From Duncaniella sp. (GTDB taxonomy: Bacteria > Bacteroidota > Bacteroidia > Bacteroidales > Muribaculaceae), in the NCBI RefSeq assembly GCF_029054785.1, contig NZ_JAIDEN010000043.1:1-24533 (forward strand): a stretch of DNA of 24,533 bases, in the 5' to 3' direction. Position numbers and translations under genes: made by a program. Positions 8,888-16,312 of the stretch are shown here, one piece after another. The notes beneath the pieces were generated by a model, which ran no database searches, was not told where the DNA came from, and saw nothing but the letters and a program-made list of their open reading frames with translations. Each line of letters opens with the position of its first letter. Within the stretch, counting starts at the first letter, position 1.

Positions 8888-10048
8888 TCAGAATGCTTCG
8901 TTCAGACCAAATGTGAATCCCCAGGAGTGTTTGCCTAAACCGACATCAATGCGCACATTGGCATTTTTTTTGAATTCCCAGCGGTATCCGATGCCAACTT
9001 CAGGCAGGAGGCGGTCAAAATGAATATCTGAAAATTTATTATATATGCTTCCGGCTCCGCCCCAGATGGCAAAGCCGAATCGGCGATAGAGATGCTGGCG
9101 GAGTTCAAAGACGATATCGGATGCGCATTTGTCGCGATAGCGGCCTTCGTAATATCCTCTCATTGCGCCTCCTCCAAGAAATGGCAGTTTGCCCCAGGGG
9201 GTATGTCCGTAAGTCCATTCGCTGTGCAGATGACTGGCGAGCACGGCATCTTTCCACAGCGGAGTGTAGACATTGATGGCGACTTCCGTACTTGAAAAAT
9301 TCAGGTTGCGGTTTCCAAGGAAACGGGGCGCAAAGAGTTGTGTCAACTCGAATAGTACTCCAGAGTGGGGGTATGTAAGATTGTCTCGGAGATCATATTG
9401 GATATGCCCTCCGGCAGCTGTTGAAAAATAGTGTGACGGTTTGCCCTGCCAGGGAGTATTGTCTGCGATTTCTGCCGCTTTGGTATAGCTGAGTTCTACA
9501 GTCGGGCCTAAATACAGACCTCGTGCGAGGCGCCATTCATAGTCTCCGTTGAGAGTGACATCAAAAAGGTTGTATTTAGTCTTGTTCGCATTGTTGTTGG
9601 CCCATTCATAACCGATTCCCCAGAAATAAGTCGAAAACGACTGGAATTTCAGGGAATAGTTGATCCGTCGGGAGTTGTTGGGAAAGACATGGACTCCGTC
9701 AATGCCAACAGAGTAGTAACCTTTGGTTGCTATATCCCCCTTGATAGAGATGTTTGAGGCCGGTAGCAAGGAGTCCGAGGGGCATGTCGAATAGTCTCCG
9801 GCGATCACAAGACCCAATCCCAAACCGACCTCTGAGGAGTAGTGCGGTCCTCCGAGAGGAGTGAAATTCGGACGTGTTGTCAGTGCCCGCTTGTTGGATT
9901 GGTCAAAATAGTGGATCAACCGACCGATAAAACCTTTTTTGGGAGCAGAGATTGAATCGGTATTATCAGCCGCGCTTAGCACTATCGGATTTATAAGCAG
10001 GAAAATGGATAGCAGTGTATAGGCGAAACGTAAATGGCGTTGTTGCAT
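8888..10048 (-). CDS. Outer membrane beta-barrel, bacterial surface antigen (Omp85 C-terminal-like) family
   Basis: A 386-aa exported barrel. The start at 10048 gives a clean signal peptide (basic MQQRHLR, a hydrophobic stretch, then a probable cut near VLSA-AD). The first ATG in the frame (10099) would add 17 residues and lies upstream of a perfect -7 promoter box (10054-10061), so it is unlikely. The body alternates amphipathic strands, contains LGGGAMRGYYEGRYRD (291-306, the surface-antigen motif GG..RGY..G.YRD) and ends in phenylalanine, as barrel proteins do. There is no room for POTRA domains, so it is not BamA or TamA itself, and its cargo or lipid partner is unknown. It is followed after 22 nt by a phosphoethanolamine transferase gene, which suggests a shared role in the outer membrane or LPS. 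Confidence 0.8.
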   Translation of the reverse strand: MQQRHLRFAYTLLSIFLLINPIVLSAADNTDSISAPKKGFIGRLIHYFDQSNKRALTTRPNFTPLGGPHYSSEVGLGLGLVIAGDYSTCPSDSLLPASNISIKGDIATKGYYSVGIDGVHVFPNNSRRINYSLKFQSFSTYFWGIGYEWANNNANKTKYNLFDVTLNGDYEWRLARGLYLGPTVELSYTKAAEIADNTPWQGKPSHYFSTAAGGHIQYDLRDNLTYPHSGVLFELTQLFAPRFLGNRNLNFSSTEVAINVYTPLWKDAVLASHLHSEWTYGHTPWGKLPFLGGGAMRGYYEGRYRDKCASDIVFELRQHLYRRFGFAIWGGAGSIYNKFSDIHFDRLLPEVGIGYRWEFKKNANVRIDVGLGKHSWGFTFGLNEAF

Positions 10049-10053
10049 GAGTG

Positions 10054-10061
10054 CAAAGTTA
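10054..10061 (-). promoter_or_regulatory. -7 promoter box of the barrel/phosphoethanolamine transferase pair
   Basis: The minus strand reads TAACTTTG followed by CACTC and the ATG at 10048. This is a perfect match to TAnnTTTG, but no TTG lies at the expected -33 spacing. The transcript would start at or very near the ATG. The 49-nt stretch between this gene's first ATG and comF (10100-10148) holds no clear terminator. Confidence 0.5.
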
Positions 10062-10148
10062 GGGAAATAATTTATTATTATAACCGGATAGATGGCCATA
10101 ACGTTTAGTAATAATTGTCAGGAAGTGGGTATTTCTTGTAAATAATTC

Positions 10149-10874
10149 CTATTCAAGATGTGTTGCGGCTAATGAGTATACACTGATCTCAGTAGTTGGT
10201 GATGCATCTCTGATGGCCTGCGCACAAGCTAAAATAGTGGACCCTGTTGTGATGACATCATCGACCAGCAGAATGTGCCTGTTTTCAATCAGTTGTGGTT
10301 CCTCCACCGAGTAGACGCCAAGAGTGTTTTGAAGTCTTGAATGTGCGTCTTTTCTTGTCTGTGAACGGTGATATGACGCTTTAAGTGCATTTATGACCGG
10401 CAGACCGCAGACCGAACTTAGTCCGTTGGCGATTTCTTCGGCTTGATTGTATCCGCGTTTCAGTTTTTTCAGGAAATGTAGCGGGACAGGAACAAGCAGA
10501 TCGATGCCATTGAAGAATCCGGCTGACGAGAGGTCTTCGGCATGCAATGCTGCAAGGTGACTGCCGACTTTTGGTCGTCCGCGGTATTTTGTGTCATGAA
10601 TCAGAGATGTGTAGGAATTGCCTCGCCGATAGTAAAACATTGATGTGGCTTTCTGTATCGGCAATGATCTTGTAAAAAGCCGGTCTGTCAGGGAGTTTGA
10701 GCTGCTTTTATGAAAGTTCGTGAGCGGCATGTCAAGCATGCATCCGAGGCACAGATACTTTTCGCCCTCCACCAGTGTGCGGTGGCAGACTGTGCATACA
10801 TCAGGGAAAATCAGATTGACAAATCCTTTACCCCAACGCCGAAGCCAGGATAAGACCTTTGGACTATTCATCAT
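10149..10874 (-). CDS. comF: ComF family phosphoribosyltransferase-like protein
   Basis: A cytosolic protein of the ComF/GntX family. An N-terminal zinc-finger cysteine set (C27xxC30, C42xxC45, counted from the ATG at 10874) is followed by a type I phosphoribosyltransferase fold with the PRPP-binding motif VDDVITTGST (about 204-213). In naturally competent bacteria ComF acts in single-strand DNA uptake. Elsewhere the role is unclear, and nothing here proves competence. The paired ATGs at 10874 and 10871 overlap the end of recX (ATGATGAATAG), which points to translational coupling, so they are preferred over an ATG 33 nt upstream that would extend further into recX. Length is 241 aa, typical for the family. 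It is the last gene of the run that begins with the histidine kinase. Confidence 0.88.
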   Translation of the reverse strand: MMNSPKVLSWLRRWGKGFVNLIFPDVCTVCHRTLVEGEKYLCLGCMLDMPLTNFHKSSSNSLTDRLFTRSLPIQKATSMFYYRRGNSYTSLIHDTKYRGRPKVGSHLAALHAEDLSSAGFFNGIDLLVPVPLHFLKKLKRGYNQAEEIANGLSSVCGLPVINALKASYHRSQTRKDAHSRLQNTLGVYSVEEPQLIENRHILLVDDVITTGSTILACAQAIRDASPTTEISVYSLAATHLE

Positions 10875-11355
10875 TTTCAGGTTTGTAGTCCCGCATAAGT
10901 CCGGCAATCAGAGGATACTCAAACCCCCGTTGCATGGCATATCTGATTACTTTGATCTTGTTCTCGCGGCTTAACGGCCATTCCTTCAGCGAGCGTATTT
11001 TTGCCCGAATGACCTTTAGGGCTATCCCGGAATATTCCTCATCCTCGAAGTCGTCACATGCGCTGTCGATTATGCCCGATGGCAAGCGTTTGGCCCAAAG
11101 GCCCTGCCGGATTTTTCTGCGGCCCCAGCCACTGAAATGAAGTTTGTCGTGTGCATAGGCTTTTGAAAAGCGGTCGTCATCGACAAATTTAAGCTCGATC
11201 AGCCGCGCGATGATTTTGGACGCCACACTTGCACCCACACCCCACGATGCGAGTTTTTTTAGAAGATCGGGAGTGCATTGCTCGCACTTTGCACACAATG
11301 CTGCTGTGCGGGAAAGTGCGTTTTCATAAGTCAGTGGGGCGTTACGCTTAAGCAT
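10864..11355 (-). CDS. recX: RecX family regulatory protein
   Basis: The 163-aa, mainly helical and basic product matches RecX, which binds RecA filaments and limits strand exchange. Seen: the N-terminal ENALSRTAALCAKCEQ region, the conserved VDDDRFSKAYAHDKL block (58-72), KIRQGLWAKRLP (81-92) and a C-terminal repeat of the three-helix unit ending RYAMQRGFEYPLI. The length is normal for Bacteroidota. Its ATG overlaps the prmC stop by 8 nt (ATGCTTAA) and its TAG overlaps the comF start, so the three genes are very probably translated from one message. No recA is nearby, which is common for RecX in this phylum. Confidence 0.85.
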   Translation of the reverse strand: MLKRNAPLTYENALSRTAALCAKCEQCTPDLLKKLASWGVGASVASKIIARLIELKFVDDDRFSKAYAHDKLHFSGWGRRKIRQGLWAKRLPSGIIDSACDDFEDEEYSGIALKVIRAKIRSLKEWPLSRENKIKVIRYAMQRGFEYPLIAGLMRDYKPENDE

Positions 11356-12208
11356 TGGGTTGTTTTTGAGCGATCAGGAATCTGATTTTGGTGTGCATGT
11401 CAGGTAGAAGACAGACCTCGTCCCATCCTGAGTGCAACATCCATTCTTTAAGTTCTGCGGCAGTCAGTGGATTCAGTTCGAAATAAAGCCGTCCGCGGTC
11501 TGAAAGTGTTTCAAATGCAAAATCGGCAATAGCCTTGTAAAACCTCAGAGGGTCGTTGTCCGGAACAAACAGCGCAAGCGATGGTTCATGATCAAGAACA
11601 TTGCGTTCCATCCCGCTCTTCTCGCTTTCCATAACATAGGGCGGATTTGAGACAATGATGTCATATCTGCCGGAAAGATGCTTTTTTAGGTCAAGTGCAT
11701 CTGCTGTCTGAAATCCGATTTTTACTTTTTGCAACCGGGCATTTTCTTTGGCTATGTCTATTGCCTCAGGTGAGATGTCAATGGCTGTGACATCCGGAAA
11801 ATTCATGAATTTTGCCAATGCAACCGCTATGCAGCCGGATCCGGTACAGACATCGAGGACTTTCAGATCTGAAGCTGTATTTTCCCTGGCTATCATATCG
11901 GCCAGTTCTTCGGTCTCAGGTCGTGGAATCAGCACATCCGGTGTCACTTTCAGGGTCATCCCATGCCAGTAGGTGTCACCGAAGATATATTGGACTGGTT
12001 CATTTTCAAGCAGTCGGTCAATCACCCTGTTGACTTCAGAAACTGTAAAGTCTGACACCTCTTTGTCGGCTCGCAAGAGCAACTCGACCTGATTCCATCC
12101 TTTGATGTGCTCCATTATGATCCGAAGCAGCCATGAAGTCTCGCTCCCGCCATAGATAGGAACCAGGCGGGAGCGAGATGAGTCGAGGAGTTGTTTCAGA
12201 GTGGGCAT
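11348..12208 (-). CDS. prmC: Release factor glutamine N5-methyltransferase PrmC (HemK)
   Basis: Methylates the glutamine of the GGQ motif in peptide chain release factors, using SAM. The helical N-terminal substrate-binding domain ends at PVQYIFG (71-77). The SAM-binding motif DVCTGSGCIAVALA spans 119-132, and the diagnostic catalytic motif NPPYV sits at 188-192. Length is 286 aa, as expected. The distance from the ATG to PVQYI is normal, so the start is credible. A 13-bp perfect inverted repeat lies inside codons 11-24 (see separate entry), which is unusual. The gene starts 3 nt after the stop of the DUF4465 lipoprotein gene and overlaps recX by 8 nt, so its transcription probably comes from further upstream. 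Confidence 0.95.
   Translation of the reverse strand: MPTLKQLLDSSRSRLVPIYGGSETSWLLRIIMEHIKGWNQVELLLRADKEVSDFTVSEVNRVIDRLLENEPVQYIFGDTYWHGMTLKVTPDVLIPRPETEELADMIARENTASDLKVLDVCTGSGCIAVALAKFMNFPDVTAIDISPEAIDIAKENARLQKVKIGFQTADALDLKKHLSGRYDIIVSNPPYVMESEKSGMERNVLDHEPSLALFVPDNDPLRFYKAIADFAFETLSDRGRLYFELNPLTAAELKEWMLHSGWDEVCLLPDMHTKIRFLIAQKQPNA
12139..12178 (-). repeat. GC-rich perfect inverted repeat inside the 5' coding end of prmC
   Basis: TCTCGCTCCCGCC (12139-12151) and GGCGGGAGCGAGA (12166-12178) are exact reverse complements, 13 bp with a 14-nt loop. In the mRNA this hairpin falls at nucleotides 31-70 of the prmC reading frame. No U-run follows, so it is not a standard terminator. It could slow ribosomes, protect a processed 5' end or bind a regulator. 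The sequence is certain; the function is unknown. Confidence 0.6.
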
Positions 12209-12211
12209 CCT

Positions 12212-13129
12212 TTACTTCTGAATTGGAGAGTAGATCTCAATGTTGTCAAGTGCCAGGTAGCCGGGTGTATTCAGACCATATTCACTGGCATCGGAGCCTT
12301 CGAAGTTGAAGACAACTCGATTTACGTTTCCAAGCGCTGTGAGATCCCAGTCTTCCCAATCGTTTTCGATGTTTTTATCTTTTGAACGATAGTCGCAGAT
12401 GTAATATTCGACAGGACTCCCGTTAGTCATGATTCCGTTGGCGTCATAGCCGTAGGCAAGGACTTTAAACCAGCCGTTGTTGGATTTCAGCGGCTGAGCG
12501 AAATTGTTGCCGTTAACAATCACACCGTACACATACGACGTGTTGCAGATCTCAACTTCGCCGATGATGAATTCAGCATTATTGTCAAACGAGAATCCGC
12601 CCAAAGAAACTTCCTTGCCGTTGCCATAAACAGAAGAAATCTCTGATGCATTGCAGGAGCCGTTGACTATGGCAAATGTGTTTGATCTGTCATCACCTGC
12701 ACCCTTGTTTGCTCCGTCGGTGGAATCGACATTATATACACTGCACTGGTTGTTGTAAGAATACCACCAGTCTCCGGTCTTTCCTTCGAGGTTTGAGCGG
12801 AAGTTGAACTGAGAGAGGAACATGCCGCCATTATACAATGTGGCTGTGTTGGGATACCATTCGCCCTGAGTGTTGAGTCCGAAACTTATGGCATTTGCGC
12901 CTTTGTTGAATGCGATTGAACCGGCAATGAATTGTTCCCCTTCGGTGTATTCAGAATAGAGGTTTGCGCCATAAGAATCCGGTCCTGCCAGAATGATATT
13001 TGTATTTTCAAAAGTTATTTCACCGACCTTGGTCATCCCTTTGGGATCGTCATCATCGCTGCACGATGTGAGGACGGGCATTGAGCAAACGCACAGAGCG
13101 AGTGCATAGAATTTGAATTGGTTAGTCAT
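12212..13129 (-). CDS. DUF4465 surface lipoprotein
   Basis: A 305-aa predicted lipoprotein. The signal peptide ends in the lipobox LTSC (Cys23), and the next residues are Ser-Asp-Asp-Asp-Asp, the Bacteroidota signal that sends lipoproteins to the cell surface. The mature part begins with an FEN strand and has WWYSYNNQ (about 110) and SNTFAIVNG. Its C-terminal half contains GWFKVLAYGYDANG, VEYYICDYR, NDWEDWDLTALG and LNTPGYLALDNI, which I recognise as the DUF4465 beta-sandwich pattern. The family's biochemical role is not settled. My unchecked recollection is that some members are encoded in Bacteroides cobalamin-uptake loci, but no TonB receptor or btu gene is present here. It sits 47 nt after the histidine kinase gene and 3 nt before prmC, and I see no promoter box in the 47-nt gap. 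Confidence 0.82.
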   Translation of the reverse strand: MTNQFKFYALALCVCSMPVLTSCSDDDDPKGMTKVGEITFENTNIILAGPDSYGANLYSEYTEGEQFIAGSIAFNKGANAISFGLNTQGEWYPNTATLYNGGMFLSQFNFRSNLEGKTGDWWYSYNNQCSVYNVDSTDGANKGAGDDRSNTFAIVNGSCNASEISSVYGNGKEVSLGGFSFDNNAEFIIGEVEICNTSYVYGVIVNGNNFAQPLKSNNGWFKVLAYGYDANGIMTNGSPVEYYICDYRSKDKNIENDWEDWDLTALGNVNRVVFNFEGSDASEYGLNTPGYLALDNIEIYSPIQK

Positions 13130-13176
13130 GTTTTTAATTTAGTTGATAAATAGTAATTCGAATTGATAGCTGTAAT

Positions 13177-14397
13177 TCAGACAGACGTAGAGGAATGTAC
13201 GAGCGGAAATTCGATGGCGAATGTGGTCCCTGCTCCCGGCTCTGATCTCTTGACATAAATGTTTCCTTTGTGATATTCTTCCACAATGCGCTTCGTCAGA
13301 GTGAGTCCGAGTCCCCAGCCGCGTTTTTTAGTAGTGAAGCCGGGATTGAAGATCGTTTTATGGTTCTTCTTGGGAATTCCTTTGCCGGTGTCTGAAATTT
13401 CAATGACAGCAAGATTTTTTTCTTGCCGGAGCACAACGGAAATGGATCCGCTGCCTTCCATGGCATCGACGGCATTCTTGATCAGGTTTTCCATCACCCA
13501 TTCTGCCAGAGGTGCGGACATGGAGACCGGAAGCGGAACCGGGCTTGTAGCTACACTGAGGCGGATTCGGCTGGAAATGCGGGTCGACATATATTCCGCC
13601 GAGTGGCTGACAATGGTGTTCAGGTCTTCGGTTTCCATAGAGGGGCGTGAGCCGATCTTGGAAAAGCGAGAGGCGATTGTCGACAGGCGTTTCACGTCTT
13701 TGTCCATCTCTGCAACGATTTCCGGACTGACTCCCGAATCCGGCAGGAGTTCGAGCCATGCCATAAGCGATGAAATCGGAGTGCCGAGCTGATGGGCAGT
13801 TTCTTTTGACAGTCCGACCCAGACTTTGTTCTGTTCGGCACGCTTTGTCGACGAGACGGCGTAATATACGATCAGAACGAAAGCAAGAAGAACAAGGACC
13901 TGGACATAGGGATAGAAACTCAGGCTTTTCAACACTTTTGAATCTTCATAATATAGGTGCTGTCGGCCTGCTGCTCCCATATCTATGTCAATCACATTGG
14001 GCGTTTTACGCAGGTCAGCGAGTTTGTCCAGCAGAAACTGTCGGTTGGCAGGACTGAGACCGAACAGGACTGTCGAGTCAGCGGCTTCTGGCAGAGTGAA
14101 ATTGCGCTGCATGATGATTTCACCGTTTTCGTCGGTCAGAAGGACGGGGATTGTCCGGTTGCGCTCGATGATTGACAGTAGAAAGTCAAAATTGGAAGGT
14201 ACATCGGATTCTCCGCTTCCGGCATTTACAATCTCGCGCGTCGCATCGGCCCAGATCTGCATTCTCTCTCGTTCCTGCTCGGAGAGATCCTTGACCAGAG
14301 AGTCGGAATAAAAGAGGAATATGCCGACAACGGCTACCGACAATATAAGAAAGCCGATAAACCCTTTGCGTCTTATGTCATAGATGTTTCCGCTCAA
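13177..14397 (-). CDS. Membrane sensor histidine kinase (orphan)
   Basis: A 406-aa sensor kinase. Transmembrane segments at about 12-30 and 162-181 flank a sensor domain of about 130 residues facing the periplasm. The dimerisation/phosphoacceptor helix has ETAHQLGTPISSL with His202. The ATPase domain shows the N-box ENLIKNAVDAM (303-313), G1 DTGKGI (336-341), an F-box-like FNPGFTT (350-356) and G2 GWGLGL (360-365). All catalytic motifs are intact. No response regulator is adjacent, so its partner is elsewhere. The best start is TTG at 14397: an in-frame TAA lies seven codons upstream with no ATG between, and the next internal ATG (residue 46) would remove the first membrane segment. The gene leads the run that continues with DUF4465, prmC, recX and comF. 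Confidence 0.88.
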   Translation of the reverse strand: MSGNIYDIRRKGFIGFLILSVAVVGIFLFYSDSLVKDLSEQERERMQIWADATREIVNAGSGESDVPSNFDFLLSIIERNRTIPVLLTDENGEIIMQRNFTLPEAADSTVLFGLSPANRQFLLDKLADLRKTPNVIDIDMGAAGRQHLYYEDSKVLKSLSFYPYVQVLVLLAFVLIVYYAVSSTKRAEQNKVWVGLSKETAHQLGTPISSLMAWLELLPDSGVSPEIVAEMDKDVKRLSTIASRFSKIGSRPSMETEDLNTIVSHSAEYMSTRISSRIRLSVATSPVPLPVSMSAPLAEWVMENLIKNAVDAMEGSGSISVVLRQEKNLAVIEISDTGKGIPKKNHKTIFNPGFTTKKRGWGLGLTLTKRIVEEYHKGNIYVKRSEPGAGTTFAIEFPLVHSSTSV

Positions 14398-14435
14398 ATC
14401 AGATGATTTGCGTTGTTAAACGACTTTTCATATCA

Positions 14436-14482
14436 GAAGTTGCATAGATCGGATTCAGATTGAAACTTTTCTATGCAACTTC
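14436..14482. other. Long hairpin between fumarase and the sensor kinase
   Basis: GAAGTTGCATAG (14436-14447) and CTATGCAACTTC (14471-14482) are perfect 12-bp arms around a 23-nt loop. The loop itself can form a small TTCA/TGAA stem (14454-14464). In the leftward direction no T-run follows, so it differs from the other terminators in this window. It may end the fumarase transcript in another way, or act in the kinase leader. The rest of the 157-nt gap (14398-14554) shows no TAnnTTTG box. Confidence 0.5.
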
Positions 14483-14554
14483 ATGAGTCTATTTCAACAT
14501 TTGTTTCTGTCAGGTCAGGCTGATTGTATTATATTTTCAATCATTGACTGGCAT

Positions 14555-16213
14555 TCAATGTTTGTCTTCGACAATCGGGCAGCCTGAGCAACGGGCAGAA
14601 ATTTCAGTGAAGAAGTCATTGCCCTTGTCGTCAACGAGAATGAACGCGGGAAAATCCTCAACTTCAATTTTCCAGATTGCCTCCATGCCAAGTTCGGGAT
14701 ATTCCAGAAGCTCGACTTTCTTGATGCTGTCCTGAGCAAGGATTGCAGCAGGACCGCCGATGGAGCCAAGATAGAAGCCGCCGTGCTTGTGGCAGGCGTC
14801 AGTTACCTGTTTGCTGCGGTTGCCCTTGGCGATCATGACCATAGAACCACCGGCGCTCTGGAACTGATCGACATATGAATCCATTCGGCCTGCGGTTGTC
14901 GGGCCGAAAGAGCCTGAAGGCATTCCTTCCGGAGTCTTGGCCGGGCCGGCATAGTAGATGGGGTGATCCTTGAGATACTGTGGCATCGGCTCGCCATTGT
15001 CAAGACGCTCTTTGATTTTTGCGTGTGCGATGTCACGGCCGACAATGATTGTTCCGTTGAGTGACAGACGTGTGGCCACCGGATATTTTGTAAGTTCAGC
15101 CAAAATTTCAGACATCGGACGGTTCAGGTCGATCTTGACGACATCGCCTTCACCCTGTTTGCGGTATTCTTCGGGGATAAGTTCACCGGGGTTGCTGTCA
15201 AGTTTTTCGATCCACAGGCCTTCGCGGTTGATCTTGGCCTTGATGTTGCGGTCTGCCGAGCAGGATACGCCAAGACCAACCGGACAAGATGCGCCGTGGC
15301 GGGGGAGACGGATGACGCGGATATCATGGGCAAAGTATTTGCCGCCGAACTGAGCGCCAAGGCCAAGGCGTTCGGCCTCTTTCTTGAGCACAGCTTCAAG
15401 TTCCTTGTCTCTGAACGCGTGTCCGAGTTCATTGCCGTGATCGGGCAGATTGTCGTAATATTTCACAGAGGCTTTCTTGACTGTCTCAAGATTCTTTTCA
15501 GCAGAAGTACCGCCGATGACGAATGCGATGTGATAGGGAGGACAGGCCGCTGTTCCGAGGCTCTTCATCTTTTCAACCAGGAAGGGAACGAGAGTCTTGG
15601 GGTTAAGGATGGCCTTGGTTTCCTGATAGAGATATGTCTTGTTGGCAGAACCGCCTCCTTTGGCAACGAAAAGGAACTTGTATTCGTCACCTTCAGATGC
15701 GTGGATGTCAATCTGAGCCGGAAGGTTGCAACCGGTATTGACTTCATCATACATGGTCAGAGGTGCATTCTGCGAGTAGCGGAGATTGTCGGTGGTATAA
15801 GTCAGATACACACCCTTGCTGATTTTTTCTTCATCGTCACAACCGGTGTAGACGTTTTGGCCTTTTTCTCCGTGGACAATCGCTGTGCCTGTGTCCTGGC
15901 AGAAGGGGAGGGCGCCTTTGGCTGCAACTTCCGCATTGCGCAGCATGGTCAGGGCGACAAATTTGTCATTTTCCGAAGCTTCCGGATCGGAAAGGATTTT
16001 CGCTACCATTTCGTTGTGCTCGCGACGCAGCATGAACGCGTTGTCATGGGTGCAGGCACGTGCCAGGACAGTGAGCGCTTCGGGATCAACGACGAGGAAC
16101 TCATGTCCGCCCCAGTTTTCAACTTTGACGTAGTCGGAAGTCAGTTTGTAATATTCAGTTGTATCAGGTCCCAGCGGAAACATGGGCTGATATTTGAACG
16201 GTTTGGTTGCCAT
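14555..16213 (-). CDS. Fumarate hydratase, class I ([4Fe-4S])
   Basis: Interconverts fumarate and malate. In Bacteroidales it normally works in the reductive direction of the C4 pathway to succinate and propionate. The 552-aa single chain joins the alpha-like and beta-like parts of class I fumarases. Cluster cysteines are C105 (LPFCQDTGT), C224 (TAACPPYH) and C318 (GVSCSADRN). Their spacing, 119 and 94 residues, is the same as I recall for characterised one-chain class I enzymes. Other family motifs are KGGGSANK (185-192), SLNGTIIVGRDIAHAK and the C-terminal FGPTTAGRM. The cluster makes it oxygen-sensitive, in keeping with an anaerobe. It has a well-matched promoter upstream and an ATG about 50 nt downstream of the predicted transcription start. 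Confidence 0.95.
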   Translation of the reverse strand: MATKPFKYQPMFPLGPDTTEYYKLTSDYVKVENWGGHEFLVVDPEALTVLARACTHDNAFMLRREHNEMVAKILSDPEASENDKFVALTMLRNAEVAAKGALPFCQDTGTAIVHGEKGQNVYTGCDDEEKISKGVYLTYTTDNLRYSQNAPLTMYDEVNTGCNLPAQIDIHASEGDEYKFLFVAKGGGSANKTYLYQETKAILNPKTLVPFLVEKMKSLGTAACPPYHIAFVIGGTSAEKNLETVKKASVKYYDNLPDHGNELGHAFRDKELEAVLKKEAERLGLGAQFGGKYFAHDIRVIRLPRHGASCPVGLGVSCSADRNIKAKINREGLWIEKLDSNPGELIPEEYRKQGEGDVVKIDLNRPMSEILAELTKYPVATRLSLNGTIIVGRDIAHAKIKERLDNGEPMPQYLKDHPIYYAGPAKTPEGMPSGSFGPTTAGRMDSYVDQFQSAGGSMVMIAKGNRSKQVTDACHKHGGFYLGSIGGPAAILAQDSIKKVELLEYPELGMEAIWKIEVEDFPAFILVDDKGNDFFTEISARCSGCPIVEDKH

Positions 16214-16268
16214 ATAAATTTATACTTTGAGTTTTTACAGATAACAAAGCAGGACTTGCTTCAGTGGA

Positions 16269-16298
16269 CAAATGTACAAACAAAATTTCAAACAGCAA
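16269..16298 (-). promoter_or_regulatory. Promoter of the fumarase gene
   Basis: On the minus strand TTG (16298-16296) is followed after 19 nt by TACATTTG (16276-16269), a perfect -7 box with a conserved -33 element. The predicted start is near 16263, giving a leader of about 50 nt. It lies in the gap after mutS2, so fumarase need not depend on the mutS2 transcript. Confidence 0.65.
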
Positions 16299-16312
16299 GC
16301 GAAATCAAGAGG

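Noticed and set aside
13130..13176. Possible promoter or riboswitch before the DUF4465 gene
   Set aside because: The gap is 47 nt, AT-rich and without a TAnnTTTG box or stable stem.
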